From an uncultured Butyricicoccus sp. (lineage in GTDB: Bacteria > Bacillota > Clostridia > Oscillospirales > Butyricicoccaceae): a stretch of DNA of 15,241 nt. The position numbers and the translations under genes are program-made. The DNA lies in the NCBI GenBank assembly GCA_900557315.1, contig USSI01000014.1, forward strand, positions 1 to 15,241, given 5' to 3'. Of the stretch, positions 6,893 through 13,151 are shown in pieces (position 1 is the stretch's first letter; every line of letters begins with the position of its first letter). The notes beneath the pieces are model-generated. The model had not been told where the DNA came from. It ran no database searches and saw only the letters and a program-made list of their open reading frames with translations.

Positions 6893-8025
6893 TTGCTTTC
6901 CCTCAACCTTTCACATAACGCCATCGCCCCGGGCGACTGCGCTAAAATGCCGTATTTCGCCGTAAACAGGATAAATTCCACATGCCCGCGGCCGCGCAGC
7001 CGCAGGGCAAGGCGTTTTTCGATCTCGCTTTCAATGCGCGCGAGCACAGGTTCGCGCAGGTGTTCGCGGTCGAGCAGCTCGATGCACGCATCCACCGAGA
7101 TGGACTGCATCAGCCCCTCGAGCGTGTCCCGCCCCGCCCCGCAGAGCGCCGCGTGCGCGGTGAATATCTCCTGCCGCCCGTCCGCGACCGAGGAATGCGT
7201 GTTCATCACGCCCGCGGCGAGTTTGACCAGCTTGCCCGCGTGGCCGACCAGCAGGATATCGCGGAACCCGCGGAACACCGCGTGGTCGAGCGCTTCGCCG
7301 ATGAAGTTGGAGCACTTGACCGCCTTTTCGAGGTCCAGCCCGAGCGTGTCCCGCGCGAAATCCGCTCCGTAGTTGCCCGGGCACAGGAAGGCGGTGCGCT
7401 GGCCTGCGGCGTACAGGCTGTCCAGCTCGAGACAGATGGTATCCACCAGCGCCTTTTCGCTCATCGGCTCGACGATGCCGCTCGTCCCGAGGATGGACAG
7501 CCCGCCGGCCACGCCGAGGTGCCCGTTATAGGTCTGTTTGGCAAGTTCCTCGCCGTTTTCCGCCGAGATGATGACCGAAAAGCCGCCCGTGTAGGCGCAG
7601 GCGTGCGCGGCGCGCTCGAGCGCCGCCGTGATCTGCGTCCGCGGGCCGGGGTTGATTGCCGCCGCGCCCACCGGCATGGCAAGCCCGGGCCGGGTCACGC
7701 GGCCCACGCCCGCGCCGCCGTCAATCGTGATGCCGCTGTCCGCGCGGCGCACGGCCGCGGAAATGCCCACGCCGTTTGTGATGTCCGGGTCGTCGCCCGC
7801 ATCCTTGCGCACCGTGTAGACCGCCGCGTCCCCTTCCATGCGGGGCTGTTCGACCGGCAGGGTGAAGGCCAGGCCGCCCGGCGTCTCCAGCTGGAGCGCG
7901 GCGGGCGCTTTGCCGGTCAGGAGCAGCAGCGCCGCCGCCTCAGCGGCCGCCGCCGCGCAGGTGCCGGTCGTCCAGCCGCGGCGTAGCGCCTGCCCGCCGT
8001 GGTAGGCAATATGTTGGTTTGGCAT
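6889..8025 (-). CDS. cbiD: Cobalt-precorrin-5B C1-methyltransferase (CbiD)
   Basis: CbiD methylates C1 of cobalt-precorrin-5B to give cobalt-precorrin-6A and is confined to the anaerobic pathway. The 378-residue product has GWTTGTCAAAAAEAAALLLLTG (17-38), VRKDAGDDPDITNGVGISA (72-90), PVGAAAINPGPRTQI (118-132), ILGTSGIVEPMSEKAL (178-193), CPGNYGADFA (215-224), CSNFIGEALDHA (238-249) and the LLVGHAGKLVKLAAGVMNTHS segment (258-278). An open frame continues upstream to 8112, but that would overlap cbiN. The ATG at 8025 follows an AGGGGGG ribosome binding site at about 7 bases. The 34-base gap to cbiN is the largest spacer downstream of cbiM. Its stop overlaps the cobI start as ATGA. Confidence 0.97.
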   Translation of the reverse strand: MPNQHIAYHGGQALRRGWTTGTCAAAAAEAAALLLLTGKAPAALQLETPGGLAFTLPVEQPRMEGDAAVYTVRKDAGDDPDITNGVGISAAVRRADSGITIDGGAGVGRVTRPGLAMPVGAAAINPGPRTQITAALERAAHACAYTGGFSVIISAENGEELAKQTYNGHLGVAGGLSILGTSGIVEPMSEKALVDTICLELDSLYAAGQRTAFLCPGNYGADFARDTLGLDLEKAVKCSNFIGEALDHAVFRGFRDILLVGHAGKLVKLAAGVMNTHSSVADGRQEIFTAHAALCGAGRDTLEGLMQSISVDACIELLDREHLREPVLARIESEIEKRLALRLRGRGHVEFILFTAKYGILAQSPGAMALCERLRESK

Positions 8026-8059
8026 CGCGCTGCCCCCCCTTTCCGGCTGTCCGTTCCCG

Positions 8060-8392
8060 TTACTTCTCCCGTTCCTGCTCCCGCATGGATTCCTGCTTTT
8101 TGCGCTCGACAAACCGGCCGAGGAAAAACGCGATCACGCCCACGCCGATACCGGTCTGCACGCAGAACAGCAGGCTTTCCAGCTCGCCCGGCACTTCGCC
8201 GCCGAGCATCTGCTCAAACACCGGCGTAAACCACGGCTCGTATTCCTCGCCCGTGATCTCCGCCACCTTAACGCTGCCCGCGTCATCCGAGCCGCCGAAC
8301 GACGCGCCGCGCAGCGCGAATACCGGCGTGACGATCAGCGCCACGCACAGCAGCAGCAGGACTGCAACAATACACTTATTCTTTCTGGTCAT
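8060..8392 (-). CDS. cbiN: Cobalt ECF transporter accessory subunit CbiN
   Basis: CbiN is the small membrane subunit that works with CbiM in Co2+ uptake by the group I energy-coupling-factor transporter. The 110-residue protein has a first hydrophobic segment (about 8-26) acting as signal anchor, an extracytoplasmic part with the family motif FGGSDDAGS (32-40), YEPWFTPVFE (51-60), then ESLLFCVQTGIGVGVIAFFLG (72-92) as the second membrane helix, and a charged cytoplasmic tail. This matches the two-helix CbiN topology. It starts 3 bases after the cbiM stop, so the two are probably translated together. Confidence 0.95.
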   Translation of the reverse strand: MTRKNKCIVAVLLLLCVALIVTPVFALRGASFGGSDDAGSVKVAEITGEEYEPWFTPVFEQMLGGEVPGELESLLFCVQTGIGVGVIAFFLGRFVERKKQESMREQEREK

Positions 8393-8395
8393 GTC

Positions 8396-9139
8396 TCACG
8401 CCTCCTCAAAGCCGACCGCGCGCAGTTCGGGCCGCGCATAGGACTCAAGCGCGATCATGATGATGACCGTCAGCACGCCCTCAAGCACCGCAAGCGGCAG
8501 CTGGGTGGGCGCGAACACGCCGAGGAACTCGATGACCGAACCCATCACGCCGCCCGTCGCGGACGGATAGGCCACCGCCAGCTGCACGCTGGTCACGCAG
8601 TAGGTCAGCAGGTCGCCCAGCGCGGCGGCCAGGAACACGGACACCATTTTGTTGACTTTGAGCTTGTGGCACAGCCTGTAGATGCCATACGAAACAAACG
8701 GCCCCGCAATCGCCATGGAGAAGGTGTTCGCGCCCAGCGTGGTCAGGCCGCCGTGCGCCAGCAAAATCGCCTGGAACAGCAGCACGATCACGCCCAGGAT
8801 GGATACCGCGCTCGGCCCGAACAGGATTGCGCCCAGGCCGGTACCGGTCATATGCGAGCACGAACCGGTGACCGACGGGATTTTGAGCGACGAGATCACA
8901 AAGATGAATGCGCCCGCCATGGCGATCAGCGTGATCGAGCGGCGGTCGTGCGCAACCGTCTTTTTGAGCGAAAAGTAGCCTGCCAGCAAAAAGGGCAGCG
9001 CGATCACGCCCCACAAAATACACATGGCCGGGGGCAGGAAGCCCTCCATGATGTGCATGGCGCCCGCCATGGGCAGCACGCCGCATAAAAGCGCCGCGCA
9101 CGCCGTCAGGCGCACCAGTTTCCGTTGTTTTTCTGTCAT
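8396..9139 (-). CDS. cbiM: Cobalt ECF transporter substrate-binding membrane subunit CbiM with N-terminal signal peptide
   Basis: CbiM is the S-component that binds and moves Co2+. The 247-residue product begins with a positively charged, hydrophobic leader of 27 residues ending in LPMAGA, followed by MHIMEGFLPPAMC. In this family the Met-His pair at the mature N-terminus binds the metal, so cleavage after Ala27 would expose Met28-His29; this is inferred from the family. Other motifs are SLKIPSVTGSCSHMTGTGLGA (84-104, with His96), LLFQAILLAHGGLTTLGANTFSMA (120-143) and several membrane helices to the end. The frame is open upstream to 9241, but the ATG at 9139 follows AAGGAG at a normal distance, while the upstream part lies across the terminator and leader. 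It is the first gene after the cobalamin riboswitch. Confidence 0.97.
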   Translation of the reverse strand: MTEKQRKLVRLTACAALLCGVLPMAGAMHIMEGFLPPAMCILWGVIALPFLLAGYFSLKKTVAHDRRSITLIAMAGAFIFVISSLKIPSVTGSCSHMTGTGLGAILFGPSAVSILGVIVLLFQAILLAHGGLTTLGANTFSMAIAGPFVSYGIYRLCHKLKVNKMVSVFLAAALGDLLTYCVTSVQLAVAYPSATGGVMGSVIEFLGVFAPTQLPLAVLEGVLTVIIMIALESYARPELRAVGFEEA

Positions 9140-9148
9140 ATTGCATTT

Positions 9149-9171
9149 CTCCTTCCCCGCCCCTGGGAAGG
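9149..9171 (-). promoter_or_regulatory. cbiM ribosome binding site partly inside a 7-bp hairpin
   Basis: The cbiM Shine-Dalgarno AGGAG (9149-9153) lies nine bases before the ATG. CCUUCCC (9165-9171) and GGGAAGG (9151-9157) form a perfect 7-bp stem with a 7-base loop, so three bases of the Shine-Dalgarno are in the stem. This could lower translation when formed. The pairing is seen; the effect on expression is inferred. Confidence 0.5.
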
Positions 9172-9179
9172 GCGCCCGC

Positions 9180-9201
9180 GGCACGGCGGCATCGCCGTGC
9201 C
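9180..9201 (-). repeat. 9-bp perfect inverted repeat in the cbiM leader
   Basis: GGCACGGCG and CGCCGUGCC flank a 4-base loop between the leader terminator and the cbiM ribosome binding site. It has no following U tract, so it is not itself a terminator. It may stabilise the 5' end of processed mRNA or insulate the ribosome site; the role is unknown. Confidence 0.5.
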
Positions 9202-9208
9202 CAAATGT

Positions 9209-9253
9209 AAAAAACGCCGCATCCGTGTGCTTCCCACGCACCGGACCGGCGTT
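9209..9253 (-). terminator. Intrinsic terminator in the cobalamin riboswitch expression platform
   Basis: The minus-strand RNA forms a three-part stem: AACGCCG/CGGCGUU (7 bp), GUCCG/CGGAU (5 bp, one G-U) and GUGC/GCAC (4 bp). There are two single-base bulges, a 7-base loop and a run of six U at 9214-9209. It sits about 80 bases after the aptamer and 70 bases before cbiM, so it would stop transcription before the operon. With the aptamer upstream it is expected to form when adenosylcobalamin is bound. Confidence 0.85.
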
Positions 9254-9296
9254 CAGCCTGCGCCCCCGTTTGCCGGGAACGCACCCTGCACACCGG
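9223..9296 (-). promoter_or_regulatory. Candidate antiterminator pairing and P13-like element
   Basis: The leader segment CCGGUGUGC (9288-9296) can pair with GCACACGG (9223-9230), which is part of the terminator 3' arm, giving 8 bp with one bulged G. This is mutually exclusive with the terminator. Just upstream, a small hairpin (GUG/CAC at 9318-9320 and 9306-9308) shows AGCGG (9310-9314), complementary to CCGCU (9425-9429) in the L5 region of the aptamer. This matches the known L5-L13 kissing interaction of cobalamin riboswitches. All pairings were drawn by eye. Confidence 0.45.
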
Positions 9297-9328
9297 CCAT
9301 CTCTCGTGACCGCTATGCACTTCCATCC

Positions 9329-9495
9329 AAAAAGGCAGGTCTTCTGGCTCGGGGCTCATCGTCTCCCGGCCGGCCTTCCCAGTTTCCCAGTGACCATTTG
9401 CTTGACCGAGGACTCTTCCCTTACAGCGGCGGGACCGCAGAGGATTTGCACCTCTTTCCCTATTACCCTGCCGGAGAAATGGCAGGCACCTTTCT
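9329..9495 (-). promoter_or_regulatory. Cobalamin riboswitch aptamer (adenosylcobalamin, class I-like)
   Basis: The RNA contains the B12 box AGCCAGAAGACCUGCCU (9333-9349) and the conserved core: AAUAGGGAA, then GGUGCAAAUCCUCUGCGGUC, then CCCGCCGCUGUAAG. The large P6 side arm (CACUGGGAAACUGGGAAGGC ... GAUGAGCCCCGAGCC) is typical of the adenosylcobalamin-selective class. AGAAAGG (9489-9495) and CCUUUUU (9329-9335) can close P1. A 5-bp hairpin (9499-9515) precedes it. By family knowledge, ligand binding represses the downstream cobalt uptake and cobalamin synthesis genes. Confidence 0.97.
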
Positions 9496-9540
9496 GTATC
9501 CGGCGTCGCACCGGAAGAAGTTAATTGATTACGCTATTTC

Positions 9541-9568
9541 ATTATAACATACGCCCGAACCCTGTCAA
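9541..9568 (-). promoter_or_regulatory. Promoter of the cbiM-cob operon
   Basis: Consensus sigma-A elements on the minus strand: TTGACA at 9563-9568, a 16-base spacer and TATAAT at 9541-9546, with an extended -10 TG (TGTTATAAT). Transcription should start near 9534, about 40 bases before the riboswitch aptamer. It lies between cbiO and cbiM, so cbiMN and the biosynthesis genes have their own start. Confidence 0.88.
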
Positions 9569-9586
9569 CACGGGCTGCGCGTGTTG
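9566..9586 (-). repeat. Inverted repeat overlapping the -35 box of the cob promoter
   Basis: CAACACG (9566-9572) and CGTGTTG (9580-9586) are perfect 7-base arms around a 7-base centre. One arm shares TTG with the -35 hexamer. There is no U tract, so a terminator for cbiO is unlikely. An operator for an unknown regulator is possible; chance cannot be excluded. Confidence 0.4.
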
Positions 9587-9618
9587 AAGAGGATACTGCT
9601 AAAAAGCGTAAAATCCTC

Positions 9619-10461
9619 CTAACCGCGTCCGCTGTCGAGCAGGGCCTCCAGCCCCTCGGCCGCACGCGGGCACGCCGCGTCCGCAGGCACAAGGCCGCGC
9701 GCGCGGAGCAGTTCAAACACCGTAAGCAGCGCGGGCGGCCTCAGATGCGCGCGCCGCAGGGTCTCCGCGTCGCGGAACACCGCTTCCGGCGTGCTGTCTG
9801 CAATCACCCGCCCGCCCTCGAACACGACCGCACGCGTCGCCCAGCGGAAGGCGAAATCCATATCGTGCGTTGAGATGACGAGCGTCCGCCCCTCGGCGGA
9901 CAGGCGCTCCAGAACCGCTTCCAGCCGCTCCTCCCCCGCGGGGTCGAGCGACGATGCCGGCTCGTCAAACAAAATAACCTCGCTCTCCATCGCAAGGATG
10001 TCCGCGATCGTCACGCGCTTTTTCTCCCCGCCGGACAGCTCGTGCGGCGGCCGCGCCCGGAACGCCTGCAGGTCCATATAATCCAGCGCGTGGTCCACGC
10101 GGCGCACAACCTCCTCTTTGGGCAGGCGCAGGTTCATCGGCCCGAACGACACCTCGGCCGCAACGGTCGAGGCGATGATCTGGTCGTCCGCGTTCTGGAA
10201 CACAATGCCCACCCGCTCGCACAGCTTTTGGCGGTCCTTTCTGCCGGCCGGCCTGCCGTCCAGCAGAATCTCACCCGCTTCGGGCGTGAGCACACCGTTC
10301 AGGCACAGGAAAAAAGTGGACTTGCCCGCCCCGTTCGGGCCGAGCACGGCGACACGCTCCCCGGCGTACAGGTCCAGCGACACGCCGTTAAGCGCGTTCC
10401 CCTTTCCGTCATAGGAAAACCGCAGGCCGCGCGCCTGCAAAACCGGCTGTCCCATCTCCAT
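9619..10461 (-). CDS. cbiO: Cobalt ECF transporter ATPase CbiO
   Basis: CbiO is the cytoplasmic ATPase that powers the cobalt ECF transporter. The 280-residue protein has the full ABC set: Walker A GPNGAGKST (41-49), Q-loop FQNADDQI (88-95; the NADDQ form is typical of ECF ATPases), signature LSGGEKKR (142-149), Walker B VILFDEP (162-168), D-loop SSLD (170-173) and switch His199. Residues after about 240 form the C-terminal extension common in CbiO. Two ATGs compete: 10461, 4 bases after AGGAGG, and 10455, 10 bases after it; the first is given but either is possible. It starts 13 bases after cbiQ, forming a two-gene unit. It is followed by the cob promoter and riboswitch rather than directly by cbiMN. 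Confidence 0.95.
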   Translation of the reverse strand: MEMGQPVLQARGLRFSYDGKGNALNGVSLDLYAGERVAVLGPNGAGKSTFFLCLNGVLTPEAGEILLDGRPAGRKDRQKLCERVGIVFQNADDQIIASTVAAEVSFGPMNLRLPKEEVVRRVDHALDYMDLQAFRARPPHELSGGEKKRVTIADILAMESEVILFDEPASSLDPAGEERLEAVLERLSAEGRTLVISTHDMDFAFRWATRAVVFEGGRVIADSTPEAVFRDAETLRRAHLRPPALLTVFELLRARGLVPADAACPRAAEGLEALLDSGRG

Positions 10462-10474
10462 TTTTCCTCCTTTC

Positions 10475-11266
10475 CTAATCGGCCAGCACCCGCAGCAGCA
10501 CCAGCGCCGCCCAGAAAGCCAGCATCCCCGCCACCTGCGAAGCCCGCCACGGCTTGTCCTCCTCCAAAAAGCACAGCGCGCCGTCATAACCGCGCGCAGC
10601 CATGGCGTCGTAATACGTGCGCGACTTGCGCAGCGACACCACCAGCAGCCCCGCCGCCGTGCCGCCGAACGAGCGGCACGAGGTGCGGAAATCGCGCCAG
10701 CCGAGCCGCGCGCCAGCCGCCTCGCGCATCCGCCCGTGCGTATCCAGCAGGACAAAGATAAACCGGTAAATCAGATACATCAGCTCGGCCAGCAGCCCGG
10801 GCAGGTGCGCCCGGCGCAGCACGCCGACGAATTCGCACGCCGTCGTGGTCAGCGCGAGCAGATACAGCGCGCTGACCGCGCCCAGCGACTTGAGTACGAG
10901 CGCCGCCGCAAACCGGACGCTGTCCGCGCTCGCGCTGATGTAAAACCAGTGCAGCGACACGCACCATCCGCCCGTGGGCGCGAAGGACAGGTCGCACGCG
11001 ACCGCCAGCCCGCCCAGCAGCAAAAACGCGAACGGCACGCGCATCAGGCCGCAGTAATCCCGCAGCGGCAGGCCGCCTTTCCCCTTTTGCAGCGCCGCCA
11101 GCGCAAGGATCACCGCGGCGGAGACCGCCGGGCGGTCCGCCGCAAGGCAGAGCACCAGCGTCCCCAGCGCCAAAACCGTTTTGAACGCCGGGTTCCATCC
11201 GCCCATGCCCGAGGTGTAGGCCAGATGGTCGATCGAGCGCACGCCGTGGCTGTGATGATGCCGCAT
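10475..11266 (-). CDS. cbiQ: Cobalt ECF transporter transmembrane (T) subunit CbiQ
   Basis: CbiQ is the membrane T-component that couples CbiO ATP hydrolysis to the CbiM/N substrate unit. The 263-residue sequence has several hydrophobic helices (for example 29-43, 47-59, 76-92, 118-141, 155-174 and 243-261). The coupling-helix motifs include SLRKSRTYYDAMAARGYDG (211-229), whose Ala-Arg-Gly triplet is the T-component signature that contacts the ATPase. The N-terminus reads MRHHHSHGVRSIDHLAY, with an unusual histidine run ahead of the conserved IDxLAY; metal contact is possible but untested. The ATG at 11266 follows AAAGGGGGA. It is the first gene of the cbiQO unit, about 36 bases from its predicted transcription start, leaving no room for a riboswitch. 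Confidence 0.94.
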   Translation of the reverse strand: MRHHHSHGVRSIDHLAYTSGMGGWNPAFKTVLALGTLVLCLAADRPAVSAAVILALAALQKGKGGLPLRDYCGLMRVPFAFLLLGGLAVACDLSFAPTGGWCVSLHWFYISASADSVRFAAALVLKSLGAVSALYLLALTTTACEFVGVLRRAHLPGLLAELMYLIYRFIFVLLDTHGRMREAAGARLGWRDFRTSCRSFGGTAAGLLVVSLRKSRTYYDAMAARGYDGALCFLEEDKPWRASQVAGMLAFWAALVLLRVLAD

Positions 11267-11308
11267 CTGTCGCTTCCCCCTTTGTTTTCTACATTACCTG
11301 GCTGGTTC

Positions 11309-11337
11309 ATTGTATAGCCCAACGCCGCTTTTGTCAA
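11309..11337 (-). promoter_or_regulatory. Promoter of cbiQ-cbiO
   Basis: TTGACA (11332-11337), a 17-base spacer and TACAAT (11309-11314) on the minus strand. The predicted start is near 11302, giving a leader of roughly 36 bases before cbiQ. It is divergent from the promoter of the siroheme reductase gene, with about 31 bases between the two -35 boxes. Confidence 0.8.
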
Positions 11338-11368
11338 CCAAACCGCTGCCTTCGCGGCGAAAAGGAAA

Positions 11369-11397
11369 TTGCGTTTGCACCCAATCTGTCGTATAAT
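11369..11397 (+). promoter_or_regulatory. Promoter of the siroheme-dependent reductase gene
   Basis: TTGCGT (11369-11374), a 17-base spacer and TATAAT (11392-11397) on the plus strand. The -35 is a weaker match than at the other promoters here, which may mean activator dependence. The leader of about 75 bases carries a 5-bp hairpin (CCTGC/GCAGG around 11424-11441) and a 9-codon ORF at 11431-11460. Confidence 0.65.
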
Positions 11398-11477
11398 AAG
11401 CTGGTAAGGAAGGGGCTGTCCACCCTGCGCATGGATGCAGGCAGGCTCCGTTTGCTTTAAATACAAGGAGGATATCA

Positions 11478-13025
11478 ATGGACAAGATTCATCCGCAGTC
11501 TTGGAAGCAGGATCTGCCCGCATTCCGTGAAAAGACCCGGGAATTCTACGCAGGGGAGATCAATGTAGGCGCATACAAGGGTTTTTCCGGCTACTACGGC
11601 AGCTATGCGCAGAAGGGCGGCAAGGCGAGCATGCTCCGCCTGCGCATGCCGGGCGGCCGTGTCACGAAGGAAAAACTGGCCTTCGTCGCGCATTCCATCC
11701 GGGAATACCAGGTTGCGCGCGCGCACTTCACCACCTGTCAGACCATCCAGCTGCACGACCTCGGACCGGATACGGTCTACGCGATCATGGAGCAGGCGCT
11801 CGACGCCGGCATCGTCACCATGGGCGGCGGCGGCGACTTCCCGCGCAACGTGATGTGTTCGCCGCTCTCCGGCGTGCAGGCGGACGAGTATTTCGACACC
11901 CTGCCCTATGCGGAAGCCGCGGGCGACTACCTCATGCACTTCATCAAGGCGGAAAAGATGCCCCGCAAGCTCAAGGTCGGCTTCTCGAATTCCCCGGCAA
12001 ACCAGACGCACGCCACCTACCGCGACCTGGGCTTTGTCGCCCGTCCGGACGGCAAATTCGACGTGTACAGCGCCGGCGGCCTGGGCAACAACCCGCTCTT
12101 CGGCGTAAAAGTCGGCGAGGCGGTCGAGCCGGACCATATCCTGTACTATATCAAGGCGATGTGGCTGACCTTCCGCGCGTACGGCAACTACGAAAACCGC
12201 GGCAAGGCGCGCACCCGCTATATGCAGGAGGCGCTCGGCGGCGCGGAGAACTACGCAAAGGCGTTCCGCGAAAAGCTGGACGGGGTGTACGCCGCGGGCG
12301 AGGACCTGACGCTGTCTATCTCCCCGGCCGCAATCACCAAAACCGGCGACGGCTCGACGGCCTCCGGCCCGCGCGTGCTGCCGCAGAAGCAGCCCGGGCT
12401 GTACACCGTGGTATGGCACCCGGTCGGCGGCCAGCCATCCATGGCGTCGCTGTGCGCGCTGAGCGACCTGCTGCAGACCATCCCGGACGCTGAAATGCGC
12501 CTTGCGCCGGACGAAGCCGCCTATATTATCAACCTGACCGGCGCGGAAGCCGAAAAGGTGATCGCCGCCACGCCGGACAGCGCGGCCAGCCTGTTCGAGA
12601 CCTCGGTCAGCTGCATCGGCGGCAAGACCTGCCAGGTTGGTATGCGCGATTCGCAGGGCCTGCTCACCGCATGCGTCCAGGCCGTGCGCGAAGCCGGCCT
12701 GCCGGACGGCGCGCTGCCCCAGATCCACATTTCCGGCTGCCCGTCCTCATGCGGCACGCACCAGACCGGCGCGCTCGGTTTCCGCGGCGCGTCCAAAATC
12801 GTGGACGGCAAGCCGCAGAGCGCGTTCACGCTGTTCGTCGGCGGGCAGGACCGCCAGGGCAGCGAGGCCATGGGCCGCGAGCTCGGCGCCATCCTTGAGG
12901 GCGACATCCCGGCCTTTCTCGTCGAACTGGGCAAGGCAGTCGCCGCTTCCGGCATGGACTATGCCGCATGGAGCGCCGCTGACCCGGCCGCGATCGACCG
13001 CATCGCCGCGCCCTATCTCGGCTGA
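11478..13025 (+). CDS. Siroheme/[4Fe-4S] sulfite or nitrite reductase family protein
   Basis: Proteins of this family carry a siroheme coupled to a [4Fe-4S] cluster and make six-electron reductions of sulfite or nitrite, usually with ferredoxin. The 515-residue product has the N-terminal ferredoxin-like half with LRMPGGRVTKEKLAFVA (54-70), HFTTCQTIQLHDLG (83-96) and GGGGDFPRNVMCSPLSG (116-132). The cluster ligands are in CIGGKTC (Cys379, Cys385) and CPSSC (Cys421, Cys425), the C-x5-C and C-x3-C spacing expected for cluster and siroheme binding. The ATG at 11478 follows AAGGAGG at 6 bases. The gene is single, with its own promoter and terminator and no flavoprotein partner. It would consume siroheme derived from precorrin-2 made by the neighbouring operon. 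Sulfite versus nitrite cannot be told from the sequence by eye. Confidence 0.88.
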   Translation: MDKIHPQSWKQDLPAFREKTREFYAGEINVGAYKGFSGYYGSYAQKGGKASMLRLRMPGGRVTKEKLAFVAHSIREYQVARAHFTTCQTIQLHDLGPDTVYAIMEQALDAGIVTMGGGGDFPRNVMCSPLSGVQADEYFDTLPYAEAAGDYLMHFIKAEKMPRKLKVGFSNSPANQTHATYRDLGFVARPDGKFDVYSAGGLGNNPLFGVKVGEAVEPDHILYYIKAMWLTFRAYGNYENRGKARTRYMQEALGGAENYAKAFREKLDGVYAAGEDLTLSISPAAITKTGDGSTASGPRVLPQKQPGLYTVVWHPVGGQPSMASLCALSDLLQTIPDAEMRLAPDEAAYIINLTGAEAEKVIAATPDSAASLFETSVSCIGGKTCQVGMRDSQGLLTACVQAVREAGLPDGALPQIHISGCPSSCGTHQTGALGFRGASKIVDGKPQSAFTLFVGGQDRQGSEAMGRELGAILEGDIPAFLVELGKAVAASGMDYAAWSAADPAAIDRIAAPYLG

Positions 13026-13043
13026 TCCTCTGCTTTCATCCCC

Positions 13044-13078
13044 AAGCCCTGCGCCTGCTCAAAGGCACAGGGCTTTTT
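13044..13078 (+). terminator. Intrinsic terminator after the siroheme reductase gene
   Basis: AAGCCCTG/CAGGGCTT (8 bp) then GCCT/AGGC (4 bp), with a mismatch between and a 6-base loop, followed by a run of T (13074-13078). It begins 18 bases after the stop codon. The other strand lacks a U tract, so it acts in the plus direction. Confidence 0.88.
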
Positions 13079-13113
13079 CTGTCCAGCTCCCAATACACTT
13101 TCCCGATCCGCGC

Positions 13114-13143
13114 AAAAATGGCAGGCACTTCCATGCCTGCCAT
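13114..13143 (-). terminator. Intrinsic terminator after the MATE gene
   Basis: A perfect 10-bp stem ATGGCAGGCA/TGCCTGCCAT with a 6-base loop; on the minus strand it is followed by U residues (13118-13114). It lies 8 bases after the MATE stop codon. A weaker T-rich run on the other side means it may also back up termination of the convergent plus-strand gene. Confidence 0.8.
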
Positions 13144-13151
13144 CTTTATTT

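Noticed and set aside
8396..9241. N-terminal extension of cbiM to 9241
   Set aside because: The extension would translate the terminator and leader hairpins. The start at 9139 has a Shine-Dalgarno and gives a good signal peptide.
9619..10755. Longer cbiO frame starting inside cbiQ
   Set aside because: The extra 98 residues are Arg/Cys/Trp-rich out-of-frame translation of cbiQ. The ABC domain and an AGGAGG site support starting at 10461 or 10455.
11292..11303. Fragment AGCCAGGTAATG in the cbiQ leader resembling the start of a B12 box
   Set aside because: Only the first seven bases fit. The rest of the box and the conserved riboswitch core are missing, and the leader is only about 36 bases, so a second cobalamin riboswitch is not supported.
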